NCBI GenBank assembly: GCA_029876055.1
Contig: CM056874.1
Location: 1,116,001-1,180,000 of the forward strand
Origin: Madurella fahalii
Taxonomy: Eukaryota > Ascomycota > Sordariomycetes > Sordariales
Reading direction: 5' to 3'
Length of the DNA: 64,000 nt
Below, piece after piece: positions 43,358-53,995 of the stretch. A model generated the notes under the pieces. It saw nothing but the letters and a program-made list of their open reading frames with translations, was not told the DNA's origin and ran no database searches. The translations under genes were made by a program, and so were the position numbers. The first letter of the stretch is position 1; each line of letters begins with the position of its first letter.

Positions 43358-45457
43358 CTATTGACTCGGGCCCTGTCCGTAGGCGCCGTGCTGCTGTTGT
43401 GTCCAGTACTGCTGTCCCTGTTGTGTTTGCTGACCCTGCTGGTAGCCACCGTAGAAGACTGGGTTGTACGCACCCACCGCAGGAGGCGGCGGCGGCGGGG
43501 TGGCCCCAGCAACCGGCCAAGCAGGAGGGACGAAAGGCTGTGTATAGCCAGTGGTGTGAGCTGGTTGTTGGGTGAGAGAGGGTTGCGGGTGAGGAGCCGT
43601 CTGAGGATACTGGTACTGTTGACCTTGGTTTTGGTTCCAGCCCTGGTAATTAAAGGTGAAATTTCCTGAAGGGGGCTGGTGCGGAAGTGTAACCTGCGGC
43701 CTCGGTGGCGGTGAGTGCGGGTATGGTACAGGAGGTGTTGTTGCATAGGAAGGAGGAGCGACAGGCCACTGTCCAGTAGGTGTTGGCGGCTGTGCACCAA
43801 ATGGGGGAGGGGGGAGATGGGGATTCTGAGGAGGCGGTGGGAGATTGGATATCGGTGCCTGTGGTGAAGTTGGACCGTCGCGGCCAAACTGCTGGTAACT
43901 GCCACCTCGGCCACCTCGCTGGCCTTGTCTCCGGTCGCCTCCACGGTAGCCTCCACGGCCGTTGCGGCCGCGGAAATCGCCCCTACCACCGCGATGGGAT
44001 CCACGGTGTCCATGGCTATGACCGCCACGATGTGCACTGAATCCACTTTCAGGTTTCGGCGGGAGCGTAGGGAGAGGAGACGGCCCTGACTGGCCAAACC
44101 CGGGAGGCCTAGCCAAGGGCCTGTACGGCCCGTCATCATCTTCATCGTAATTGAGGCCGGCGCCCAATGCCGCGTTGGCAGGCTCGGTACTGCCAGAAGG
44201 GCGGGGCTGGCCGTTCGGCTCCCGTCCCCCACGAGCGTTTTTGCCTCCACGCCTCTTGAGCTTCTGTTGTCTTTTGTACTCTGCCTCTTTCTCATCGTCA
44301 GAGAATTCCATCTCATCTGCAGCCACTTCCTCATCGTGAAGATTGCTGGCATCAGTGCCTTTTGTTTCCCGCAGTGGCTGGGTGAAGACATAGTTGGCGT
44401 GCTGGACGGAGTAGAACACAGGAGTGCCAACCGCCAGCTCGAGTTCGTTGATCTCATCTTCGGTGGCGAATCCCACCGTGTACAAGGGACTCCGGACATT
44501 GCCCAAAATCTCAGCCAGGGCGCCGATGACTGTCCGATCCTCCTTGCAGAGCACAGATCCAATGTCCAACACCTGGACCTCGCCCGGCGCCTGCGATTTG
44601 ATGACGACGGTGTTCTCGACGATGAACTGGACATTCCCTAACAGCTCGATCTTCATGTCAGGCGTTATGGTGACGTCGGGCTTGGGAATCACTTCTTCGG
44701 GAATTTCGTTCTTGGTCCGGAGCGCTGAACCGGCGCCTTTAGTTTTGCCTGCGCCATCTCCGTCTCCTTCACCCTCACCATCAGCGGCCATCAGTAACCG
44801 GGCTGTCTCCTCGATGCCTAGTAGCGGATAGCCACCTTCGTCTTCCGAATCCTCGTCCGAAGAACTGTCCGAACTGGACGAGTCTGACGACGACTCATAG
44901 GGAGACGAGTCCACTTCCCACTCGGGGTTCTCCGCCTGCTCCGCGTTACCGGCGTCCTCTTGCTGAGGTTGTCTGCCAGCTCCCGTGGCAGCTGAGAGCA
45001 TGCCGTCAAGAGCGGCTTCTAGCGCATGTGTAACACTTGGACTGGGTGCGGCATCATGGCTTGTCTTCATCTCGACATCTGTAGCCGGAACATCGGTACT
45101 GCTTGATTCGTGGGCGTGCGAGCCAGAATTTTGCACCTGGGCCGGCGCCGGATCACCCGTCACAGTGACCGAGAGCATACTAGCCCCGCTGTCAACTTCC
45201 ATGTCATCTCCTTCCCGGCTGGTGGTGGTCGCCGTCTCTGATACTGGAGTTGCCGCCACTTCTTTTTGCTGCTGCTGCTGCGCCTGCTGCTTCCTTTCCC
45301 ACTGTGCGTTCCCGTTAGTACTGCCCAACGTGACCCCACTCTCCCCCATTATACTTGCGGCAGCAGCTAGGAGGTCGGGTGCGAAATTTTCGACAGGCAG
45401 TTGCTCATTAGGTTTCGCCTGGCCCAGGCCAGGGATCTGAAAAGGCGTCCCCGCCAT
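43358..45457 (-). CDS. NAF1: H/ACA snoRNP assembly factor Naf1
   Basis: Nuclear assembly chaperone that holds the place of Gar1 during H/ACA ribonucleoprotein and telomerase-RNA-class particle biogenesis. Single exon, 699 residues. Residues 1-165 are disordered, with a Q run at about 60. Residues 180-210 are acidic/Ser-rich (DSSPYESSSDSSSSDSSSDE). The Gar1-like core is at about 250-365 (KPDVTITPDMKIELLGNVQF; VLDIGSVLCKEDRTVIGALA; GNVRSPLYTVGFATEDEI; GTPVFYSVQHANYVF), matching the Naf1 fold. A basic KR-rich stretch and an RGG/HG-rich region (SHRGGRGDFRGRNGRGGYRG) follow, and then a Pro/Gln-rich tail. Domain order and core motifs fit fungal Naf1. It starts 562 bp from ALG9, in divergent orientation. 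Confidence 0.92.
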   Translation of the reverse strand: MAGTPFQIPGLGQAKPNEQLPVENFAPDLLAAAASIMGESGVTLGSTNGNAQWERKQQAQQQQQKEVAATPVSETATTTSREGDDMEVDSGASMLSVTVTGDPAPAQVQNSGSHAHESSSTDVPATDVEMKTSHDAAPSPSVTHALEAALDGMLSAATGAGRQPQQEDAGNAEQAENPEWEVDSSPYESSSDSSSSDSSSDEDSEDEGGYPLLGIEETARLLMAADGEGEGDGDGAGKTKGAGSALRTKNEIPEEVIPKPDVTITPDMKIELLGNVQFIVENTVVIKSQAPGEVQVLDIGSVLCKEDRTVIGALAEILGNVRSPLYTVGFATEDEINELELAVGTPVFYSVQHANYVFTQPLRETKGTDASNLHDEEVAADEMEFSDDEKEAEYKRQQKLKRRGGKNARGGREPNGQPRPSGSTEPANAALGAGLNYDEDDDGPYRPLARPPGFGQSGPSPLPTLPPKPESGFSAHRGGHSHGHRGSHRGGRGDFRGRNGRGGYRGGDRRQGQRGGRGGSYQQFGRDGPTSPQAPISNLPPPPQNPHLPPPPFGAQPPTPTGQWPVAPPSYATTPPVPYPHSPPPRPQVTLPHQPPSGNFTFNYQGWNQNQGQQYQYPQTAPHPQPSLTQQPAHTTGYTQPFVPPAWPVAGATPPPPPPAVGAYNPVFYGGYQQGQQTQQGQQYWTQQQHGAYGQGPSQ

Positions 45458-46019
45458 GTTGCTGGACGGATGGCGAACCCGAAAATTCTCTCAAGACCTT
45501 GTTGTAACTTGCAGCGGGTCTCGATTTAACAAGATGAAATCTGGTAATATAACCGTGGCCCGAAGGACCGCGGCGCGTGACGCGGTTTCACACCGAGGCC
45601 CAATAATAGGACCAAACTGTGAAGCGCAAGAGACCCAGACAACGCCCGATATCGGTGGAAGTAAGAAATCTTTGACCAAGGTGCACAAGACCTGTGATGT
45701 TTGAACAAAGTTAAAATAGGGCAGTACAACTATGCTGCAAACTAAGCCAGCAAAACCTCAACACCAAGACGATGTAAAGGTCGTCGATACCCAGAGAACG
45801 CACGAAAAAAATACAGACTCGAAAAGTTGATGGAAGGTGTGGGCCAGATGTAACGGCGCACAGATCACCAGCGGGAACGCTATACCCAATCCAGTCAAGC
45901 GCCGTCTGCAACCACTGAAGCTTGCTTGAAAGCCGAACCGTGCAGAGCTCAACAACTTCCGGGCTCGAGTTTTCCAAACCGTGCCAAGTGTCAACCCTTG
46001 GAGACGGACCAGCGCAACA
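45458..46019. promoter_or_regulatory. Divergent NAF1/ALG9 promoter region
   Basis: This 562-bp spacer lies between two start codons. No coding gene is supported. Both genes are housekeeping. I see no strong palindrome or TATA box. Confidence 0.5.
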
Positions 46020-47978
46020 ATGGCTCCCAAATCTGCGCAATGGGCACCGAAGGCCGTCCCCAAGGGGGCAGAGGAAACCGGAAAGGGTGAATTTGTCCAC
46101 CCGTCGGCCAAGCATGCCAGGAAGAAGTGAGCTCAACCACGTGGTGAACGCATTTGGCTGGAGTGCAACGACTCGAGCTGACCGAACATGCCCCTAGGGC
46201 AATCAAGAACACGTTTGCCATCGAGCCTATCTCGACCTTCTATATCTTCTTGGTCGCCAACGCCGTAGCCGCGCTCTTCTCTCCGATCCAAGACTGCGAC
46301 GAGACCTTCAACTACTGGGAGCCGACACACTACCTCAGCCATGGCTACGGCCTGCAGACGTGGGAATACTCGCCCGACTACGCCATCCGCAGCTGGCTAT
46401 ACATTGCGATCCATGCCGTCGGCGCCAACATTCGTCGCCTTCTCCCCCACTCGAGCAAGGTGGCCGAGTTCTATTTCCTCCGCTACATCCTCGCCTTCGT
46501 CTGCGCCCTCTGCCAGACGCTCATGTGGCGCGCTGTCTGTCTAGCCCTCAACCCCCGCGTTGGCCTCTTCTTTATCCTAGCCCTCGTCTTTAGCCCCGGC
46601 AATTTCCACTCGAGCACCGCCTATCTCCCCTCTAGCTTTGCCATGTACATGGCCATGGTGGGCGCTGCAGCCTTCATGAACTGGCGCGGCGGGATAAAGA
46701 CGTCGCAGGGCATGTTCTGGTTTGCTGTTGGAGGGGTTCTCGGGTGGCCATTTGCTGCGGCGCTGTGTGCCCCTTTCGTGCTAGAAGAGGCTTTCTTCGC
46801 CATGTTGAGCGACAGGGAGCGCTTCTTTGAGTCCTTTATCAGGCTCAGCCGCGGTGTTATAGCGGCGCTGCTCTTGGTGGTACGTTGTACCCCTATTTCT
46901 CGTCGAGCGTGACACTAACACTGGCAAGGTTTTCGATACGGCCATCAATACCTTCTTTTACAAGAAGGTCGAGATCGTATCTTGGAACATCATCAAGTAC
47001 AATATCTTCTCCGTCACAGGCGGCCCTGACCTCTACGGCACCGAGCCATGGACCTTCTACTTCAAGAACCTCCTGCTGAACTTCAACGCCTGGTTCATCC
47101 TCGCCCTCCTTTCTCTCCCGCTCTTCCTCGTCCAAAAGATCTTTTCCCGCCGCGCAGCAGGCGAGACCTTCCAATCCGGCCTGCGCACTCTCGTTTTCCT
47201 CACTCCCTTCTACATGTGGCTCGCTATCTTCTCCCTCCAACCCCACAAAGAGGAACGCTTCATGTACCCCGCCTACCCCTTCCTCGCCCTGAACGCCGCC
47301 CTTGCTCTGCACACGCTCCTCACCTTCTTCGGCAACGCTGACCCCAAGGCCCTCGTCGGCCGCATCCCCGCCAAGCTCAAGCTGGCCATGGTCGGCCTGG
47401 CCATCGCCTCTTCCATTGACATCGGTCTCGCTCGCATCTGGGGCCTCTACGCAGGCTACCACGCTCCTTTATCCGTATACTCGCCCCTTTCGGACCCCGA
47501 GGTCGCTGGTCCGGGCGATACCGTCTGCTTTGGTAAGGACTGGTACCGCTTCCCCTCGTCATTCTTCCTCCCGCGCGATATGCGCGCCAAGTTTGTCCGC
47601 TCCGAGTTTAGGGGCCTGCTTCCCGGTGAGTTTTCCGAGGCCCGTACGGGCTTCGGGTTCTGGAGCGGGACGTGGCTGCCGACGATTGGGTTGAACGACC
47701 GGAACGAGGAGGACCCTGGCAAGTATGTCGATTTGAAGGGCTGTGTGTTTTTGGTGGATTCGCAGTTCCCTGACCGGGAAGGGCAGCTGCCGCCGAACGA
47801 GCCAGATTACGCCAAGGACGTGGAGAGGTGGGAGGAGGTCAAGTGCGTGCCCTTCCTAGACGCGGAGAGGACGCACTTTTTGGCGAGAGCGCTGTGGATA
47901 CCGAGCTGGCACGTTGTACCCGAGCGGTTTAGGAGAAGGTGGGGGAGGCATTGTTTGTTGAAGCAAAAGAGGAAATAA
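46020..47978 (+). CDS. ALG9: ER alpha-1,2-mannosyltransferase Alg9 (GT22)
   Basis: ER membrane enzyme that adds the seventh and ninth mannoses to the dolichol-linked N-glycan precursor from dolichol-phosphate-mannose. Exons are 46020-46126, 46198-46879 and 46929-47978; the introns are 71 and 49 nt, in phases 2 and 0. The product is 612 residues. The luminal motif IQDCDETFNYWEPTHYLSHG (Asp68, Asp70 and Glu71 as the catalytic acidic cluster) and HKEERFMYPAYPFL are diagnostic of the GT22 family, and the multi-membrane-helix pattern fits. The N-terminal exon (MAPKSAQWAPKAVPKGAEET) is outside the frame seen from 46154; it was placed because its donor joins AAG-AA/G-GCA in frame ahead of IKNTFAIEPISTFYIF. 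The ATG at 46154 lies inside intron 1. Confidence 0.93.
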
Positions 47979-49660
47979 GGCCCAGGCCGGGTGGTGTTAA
48001 TGTTACAGGTAGGCGGGTCATTGATGAATTGGTTGTTAGTATATAGATGGTGCATTGCATGTGGTAGTAACATCGTGACAAAGACGACCTGTCCTTCCTC
48101 TGTTACGTTCATGTGATAACGTTTCTTAAAGCGTCTAAGAGTCTAAGACCTATGCACTAGGTATCGCCTTATTCTATTCTGGAATGATTCTGCCAATAGC
48201 AAGGTCTTGATAACAGTCCCTTAGTATGGCTTCCTGCTCCAAAGTTGAGATTGCCAGCTTACTACCCCTCTCTGCAATCTAGCAAAGAAAGGGAATTTGG
48301 ACCCGGCCCAGTATGTCACGTCCAACCGTTGCCTTTGTCGGCGATAGAGCTGCGTTGCTTGAGCATTGCAGACGCCTTTTTCATTTCTATTTTGCTACGA
48401 GCTAGTATTTGATTGCCCAGTGTTGACATGCCAATACTCCTACAAGGTGGTAGCGACGTCCTTTCAATGCATCTAACCGTTGAAGAATTCTCAGGGACTT
48501 GTCAATCAAAACCCCCACCATAGATTTCTTTGGTCTAATACCTTGGGTAGGTACTTCAGGTCAACGTGCCAAAGCTGGCCCCCAACATATGTCACCAACC
48601 CCGGCTACTTGGAACCAGCGAGGAAGGCACCTTGCTACAACCGTTAGAGCCACAACTCCAATGGCAGCCGTAAGGTTAAAGCCAGTAGTTTACTGTACAT
48701 GCATTTATGTAGCTACACTTTTGTTGAGCCAGGCGCCGGTGGGTTGGTCCTTCTCCTAGGGTTGCAGCATTACTCGGGCGCAACTTGAACAGTACAATAG
48801 GGGCTCAGGCATATATGCTCAAGCCTAGAGCCAGACCAATATCTCTGCTGCTGTGGGAGCTTTCCCAAATTTCTCCGCCCACCCCGACTTCCATGGATTA
48901 TGCTACACATACGGTTTTGTCGTACGACAGCTACTAAGCCATTAGGACCGAGATGCATCACCTGACGAGCGATCAAATCGACAACCGTAACATCAATACC
49001 TAAGCTTGGGCGGGCTGTGGGCGTCTCATGACAGACATGAGCTTCTGCTTATTGACTGGATTGCCGCCCATGCCTGCTCCCATCGCCAACGCTGTTTGTG
49101 GACCCCAGATACCAAGCACGCCCAAGCCGGCCAATATGTCTGATCTCGCCAATCTCAACACATGGCCGTTAACGCCTGCTGTCATGTATTGAGAGTACCA
49201 GGCATCTCTTTTGTTCTTGCTAAGTCTCGTACACCTTCGATATGGCGACGCTAACACCCTCTGTTGATTCTCTCCGACAGTAGCACATGACATCCCGGAC
49301 ATTTCACCCAGAAGCATCCAGGCGGCGTTAAACTATCTTAGTGTTTCTCCAGGAAATCCGAGCTCTGTTACCAAGTCATCTGAGCATTGGTGTCGCGGCC
49401 CCTGCATCCTATTTGTACCTCAGGGGCTTCTCTATCGATCAGATAGCCGGTGTACTTGATTACATGCAAGACATCTAACCGTGTCTGAGCATGAGCGCGC
49501 CGAAATGAAGCTTAGCGTCTACATGATATGACCTACACGGCGGATTTATCCTCTCGGTTCAAGCGGGGCTCAAGCACTGCTCGAGATCGTAACCAGGGCA
49601 ATGGGACTACGATAATGGATGGGCATCATGAGTAATTCGGAGGGTGTCGGGTTGCTGTAA
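47979..49660. other. Gene-poor intergenic region
   Basis: The first part is the ALG9 3' flank. The remainder shows only short domain-less ORFs on both strands, the longest 105 codons at 49000-49317 (-). Just beyond it is a short GH18 relic. Confidence 0.45.
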
Positions 49661-49664
49661 AGAT

Positions 49665-50014
49665 AGCATCGCCATGATGATTAACGAGACCACGTCCAGC
49701 CCTGGATGCGCAGGCGGCAACTAGTACCTTAGATCGCACGTTGACGGAGTTAGTACTAGCCATGGTCACCAAGGCCGATGCGCCGGCCCACGGGGTCATC
49801 GTCGGCATGGCCATGTACGGACAGTCATTCCGCCGGCGGACCCCTTTATACCAGATTCCCGTTGGCCGAAGCTCAAGTGCCTAACGACCTAACAACACCT
49901 GGTTGCGGTCCGGTAGCACCGGGGACAGATCATTTCCAGTTGACTGGTTGGGCTGAATACCTTAGCAGCGGCTGGTCCGAGTACGTTTATCTCGCACGGT
50001 ATCGAGAAGAATAA
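49665..50014 (+). pseudogene. Relic fragment of a GH18 chitinase
   Basis: A short piece of a family-18 chitinase. One frame reads SSPGCAGGN, then a TAG, then YLRSHVD, corresponding to the conserved GNCLRSHVN segment of fungal GH18 enzymes. From about 49734, in another frame, comes TELVLAMVTKADAPAHGVIV, then GMAMYGQSF, matching the conserved LSMITKAGVPS…VGV.SYGRSF part that directly follows in intact enzymes. The two blocks need one frame change and the TAG removed. A weaker GC-rich block with TPGCGPVAPGTDHFQLTGWA follows in a third frame to 50014. The DxxDxDxE catalytic segment is not found upstream. It is a truncated, shifted relic and not a working gene. Confidence 0.5.
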
Positions 50015-50821
50015 AAGAGAAGGTATTATACAGTACGTAGCTATTCCTTCTGTGGAAAGCGTCGACACGTCCATAGCCTCTGCGGAATTGTAGTGTAAAC
50101 TCGAGGCCGTATGGAAAACACCACGCGATAGTCGTCCAGAGAGCCAAGAGAAGAGCACATGACCAAATTGACGAATCAGCGCGCGCACACCGACGGCCAA
50201 TGGGGCAAGTGCCAAAAAAAGCAACCAGGGCGTCGACGTGGGACCTTGCAGGCGAGCGGTCTCTAAGGCTGACCAGCAGGCATTCGGGCTTGCGGCTCTG
50301 TGATCTCATGACTTTTGCAAACATGAGGCGGGCACGTCTCCACCTCGTATTGGGAGTCTCCAATTCTGCAGCCTGCAAATCGGGCGCATTCGAGGCCAGA
50401 AGATGACGCAACCTTACTTGTCACAGGCCGGATGGGGCCTAGCCAGGCACCAAGCTTGATGCCGACAGGGGTGCGGCAACTGTTGATCGCTGCCAGCGCT
50501 GCAGCTGCCAGCACGCTGCACCCGCCATTAGAGCCCGAGAGCCTGGGCTGCCCTGCCAGCCACAGGGGGCCAAGAAGGCCAGCTGGAAGTGTCGCCGTGT
50601 TTCACTTTTCGAGATTCTGACCTCTTACGAGTCACCTCACCGAAACGCCCTTGGTCATTTAATAGATGGGCCTCTGCCGACATGTACGCATTCACGTTCC
50701 GTCAGAAGTCTTTGCCGTCTGTCCGCAGCAGGTGATCGCAATCGCCAGCTTTGAATCGACATTGCGCCGCTGGCAATCGACGCCAACCCCGCCCACCCGA
50801 CCGCCCGAAAGTCCCGCCAGC
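50015..50821. other. Intergenic, no gene recognised
   Basis: ORFs on both strands (largest 149 codons, 49962-50411, -) have no domain. The last 150 bases before 50822 may be the F-box gene leader; the upstream frame stays open to 50666 but shows no conserved residues. Confidence 0.4.
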
Positions 50822-51595
50822 ATGGCATCGCTCCTCCGGCGCGTGCGGCCCCGAACCCCGGCCGAAACGGCCAACGTTAAGCCAGCCCCGTCCGATGCGG
50901 CACCGGCCCTAGTCCCGGCGACCCGGCATCGGCCAACCCTCGCCACCCTCCCGCCCGAAATCCATCTCCTCATCGCTGACCACCTCACCTACCCCGACGC
51001 GCTCTCCCTCAAGCACACCAACCGCCACTTTTACCACCTCGTCGACACGGGCGTCGCCCTCAAGGTCGAATGGCTCATGGAGCGCCGCCTGCTGCACCTC
51101 GAGTGCCCGAGCGACTCGCGCTGCGACCTGGGGAGCGACTTGCGGTTCTGTCGAGGGAGCGTCAGGTAAGGAAATTTCCGGAATCTAATCAATCCGATTC
51201 CATCACAATCCAATCCAGCCGCAGCAGCAGCAGCAGCAGCATCAACGACAACAAATAAAATAAAATAAAATAAAATAAATAATTTTTAAAGATATAAAAT
51301 AAAATAAATCAGAAAGCTAACCTACCTTTGCTTAATTACACCCAGACTCCTCATGCAGCGGCGCAGGGAGCACATCGAGTGCGAGTCGCGGCCCGGGCTG
51401 GGCTGCCTCATCTACGGTACGCGGACCTGCCCGCACGCGCGCAAGCTCAGGACACGCGTGAGGCGGTGGGTGCGCGCCCGCGTCGGCCACGACGTGGCCG
51501 AGTGGACCCTGGTGCGGTGGGTGCTCCTGCTGCTGGTGGCCCTGGTGCCGCTGGTGCTCGGGTGGGTGTGGATCGTCGGGCTGATGTTCTTCTGA
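50822..51595 (+). CDS. Small F-box protein with C-terminal membrane helix
   Basis: Exons are 50822-51165 and 51346-51595; the 180-nt intron (GTAAGG donor, CCCAG acceptor) is in phase 2 and full of simple repeats. The product is 197 residues. Residues 40-80 form an F-box (LATLPPEIHLLIADHLTYPD, then ALSLKHTNRHFYHLV). Cys-containing helices follow (LECPSDSRCDLGSDLRFC; CESRPGLGC). The C-terminus is a strong hydrophobic helix (LLLLVALVPLVLGWVWIVGL), so this is a tail-anchored-type F-box protein. The combination is common in Sordariomycete genomes, and the function is unknown. The start was chosen at MASLLRRVRPR; the frame is open further upstream. Confidence 0.72.
51221..51241 (+). repeat. (GCA)7 trinucleotide repeat inside an intron
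   Basis: Seven perfect GCA units in the 180-nt intron of the small F-box gene. In the exon frame this would read as a run of one amino acid, but the intron boundaries exclude it. Confidence 0.85.
51256..51279 (+). repeat. (TAAAA)n pentanucleotide repeat inside an intron
   Basis: Four full TAAAA units plus a partial one, directly after the GCA repeat in the same intron, followed by more AT-rich sequence. Confidence 0.85.
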
Positions 51596-53995
51596 GCCTT
51601 CCCGCAGGGAGATTGTTGGGCTCGCGTGCACAGCTTGCTGCTGCTGTCGGTGTGGGAGCCTGAGAGTGTTGTAATATAGGCGACGGGGGGGCAGGGTTAA
51701 GGAGTTTTGGCGTACTGGGCGAGGGTTTGATATGGGGGGTTTGTTATTGTTGTCGCTACCCCAAGGTAATTATGATTGGAGGTAGTTATGATTTTTCATC
51801 TGTCATTCCTATATCGTTCTATCTTTAAAGTGTATGTAACTAGTTAACTCAATAATAGATACGGAAAACAATTTTTTTTTTTTTTCAACGCAGTACCTTA
51901 TGTTGACAAAGCACTAATTAACTATAGATTTCCATTCCATCTAGGAAATTACAAAGTACTACTCAGAGTAGAACACTCAGATCACTGACAAGTCTCGGCT
52001 ATATTCAAGCTCCGTTTCAAGTAGATGCTATAATCCTCACTGAAATGGCGCAGAAACACACATCCACACCCAAATGCCCAGCAGAACAAGGGAGGGCGAA
52101 GAGAATCTTAATGGCAGGTTTCTGCAGCTCAAACAAGGTCGAAACAACAAGTGTAGATAATGCTCCCTCCGATCAGAGGGAGACTGTCTTACACGCGGGG
52201 AAGGCTCTCTGGTGCGGCGGGCAACGAGTGTGAAAAGGTGATTGAGTTGGTTGTGATGGTTGATATTTGCAACGATGTTAATTCAGCTTATCTATAAAGT
52301 CGTTAGCTATCTAATCATTCCTATGCCATTGCTGCTCTGTCTATTACAATTAGCAGACATCTATTCAAATACCAGCTCTTGAATCAACTCAGAGTACTAG
52401 AATCATACAATATCCCGCCATCCAGCCTACCAGTTTAAACAAGCTCAGAGATCCCCAGACACCACTGAAACGCCGAACTTCGCTCCAACAGAGAGAAGTG
52501 TTGTGGACGGCACGTCAATACCGGGAGCCACATTGCTCGTCCTCCCCTTCTCACCGGGCTCCGAATGTGGGCCATGGATGGCTTCGTATAGGTTTGCCTA
52601 GTTAGGAATGATTACCGAGAACAAAACTGAGCCTATACTGAAGTGTTAGCGAATTTGCGATGATAACCCTTCGTTAACCGGTAAGGGGTCAGTCTCGAAT
52701 TGGTCCGAGACCCAGCTTGAAGATTGCTTGTTCTCGAGCATTGAGATACTTGGCATCGGGATTCTCATATTCATTGACTGGACGGAATTTGCGCTCGGAA
52801 TGGCGCGCGCCAGGTTTTGAAGCTCCCCGACCGACTTCACGGTTTCCTAAAGGTCTGACTGTGTTTCGAGAGCTGTCCCGAGGAAGTTTCGGAATCTTCC
52901 ATTCCACATCTCAACCTGCAAGACCTCACCGGATGCGACGTGGTTGGGGATTGGGTGAGACAAGACGTCCCACTGCTCTGGGTCGCCAAGGGTACCCGCG
53001 AGGTGGGGAAGACGTATGTCCCGAATTAACCTACACAGTGAGGTAAAAGCTTATGTGCTCCGGGACCCACCGCTGCTGCGTATCTGCTAACTTAAAGCTA
53101 GCTGCAAGCGTTGCGGAGTCTGGATACCTAGGTAAGGTACATGAACGTTAGTGTGACAGCGAAAAAAAAAAAAAAAAAAAAAAGAGAAAACATTCAAGGT
53201 CGGTCACACGGGCTATTCAGTGGGCCCGCCACTGCGGCCAAAATTGAATGGGGAGCCTAGTTATCGTCCGAGATTCCGAGATTCTGAGCAAATGTCTCTT
53301 GTCCCAGAACGCGGGCTCGGACACGCGCGCAACAATTAGGTTGCTCCAAATTACGGGCCTTGTTGACTGGAAACGAATCCATGACCATTACCTCCATAAA
53401 CGAAATAAGGTTGCCTATCGGTCTGCAAGCATGTGGTGCGCCATCTTCCTTTCCGCTCAAGGCCCGACCGTTCACCCTATCACAGAAGACAATGTGAGGC
53501 ACTAGGGGAGGTATGGGAGTTTCCCGCATCCATCAAAGTTTCATTTCCTGGGGAATATTCGACCGGTTCCTTGTCATCACATGGATGGATTGATTATTAG
53601 CGGCTGTCACCGTTCCTTTCTGCCGACGCTCGGCCGCAAATTCCCGGACCTGTGAAAAAGATGGGCACTACCCCCGCCATTAGTGGGCACATACCACACG
53701 AGCTCAGCTTTCCCTACCAAAACAGCCGGGTTGCGGAGGCGTTTCTTCGGCGTATCCTTGGATGAGGCGTTGTGTTGGCGCCAGGGATACGGTTCCCAAC
53801 GCCGGTAAGCAAGTGAGCACAGACACAAGGGCTTGGCCTGTTGGCTCTCGAGAACCCGGCGCTGTGGTTCCAATTTCCAACGTTGCTTATAAGGATGCTT
53901 GCTTGCCGTGATACCACGCTATGAATCACCGCAAAAACCCGGTCCCTCCCCGCTGAAGGAAGCTGTCCATCGAGTTGAGTCGAATTGCAGAGACT
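51596..53995. other. AT-rich intergenic region, no gene recognised
   Basis: 2.4 kb with no domain-bearing ORF. 51650-52480 is noticeably AT-rich, with a T14 run at 51872-51885; an A23 run lies at 53162-53184. ORFs at 52717-53046 (+) and 52689-52907 (-) overlap and have no domain. The last 200 bases or so before 53996 should contain the receptor promoter. Confidence 0.45.
53162..53184 (+). repeat. A23 homopolymer
   Basis: A 23-base A run, longer than any other in the window. It could be a relic poly(A) of a retroposed sequence or a slippage tract; no retroposon is recognisable to its left. Confidence 0.8.

Noticed and set aside
49000..49317. Minus-strand ORF with a Gly/Ala-rich hydrophobic stretch (ILAGLGVLGIWGPQ)
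   Set aside because: The start is unclear and no splice or family support exists; it could be a small membrane protein, but evidence is too thin.
52646..53046. Overlapping ORFs on both strands as a possible transposon remnant
   Set aside because: No reverse-transcriptase, integrase or transposase motif on either strand and no terminal repeats found.
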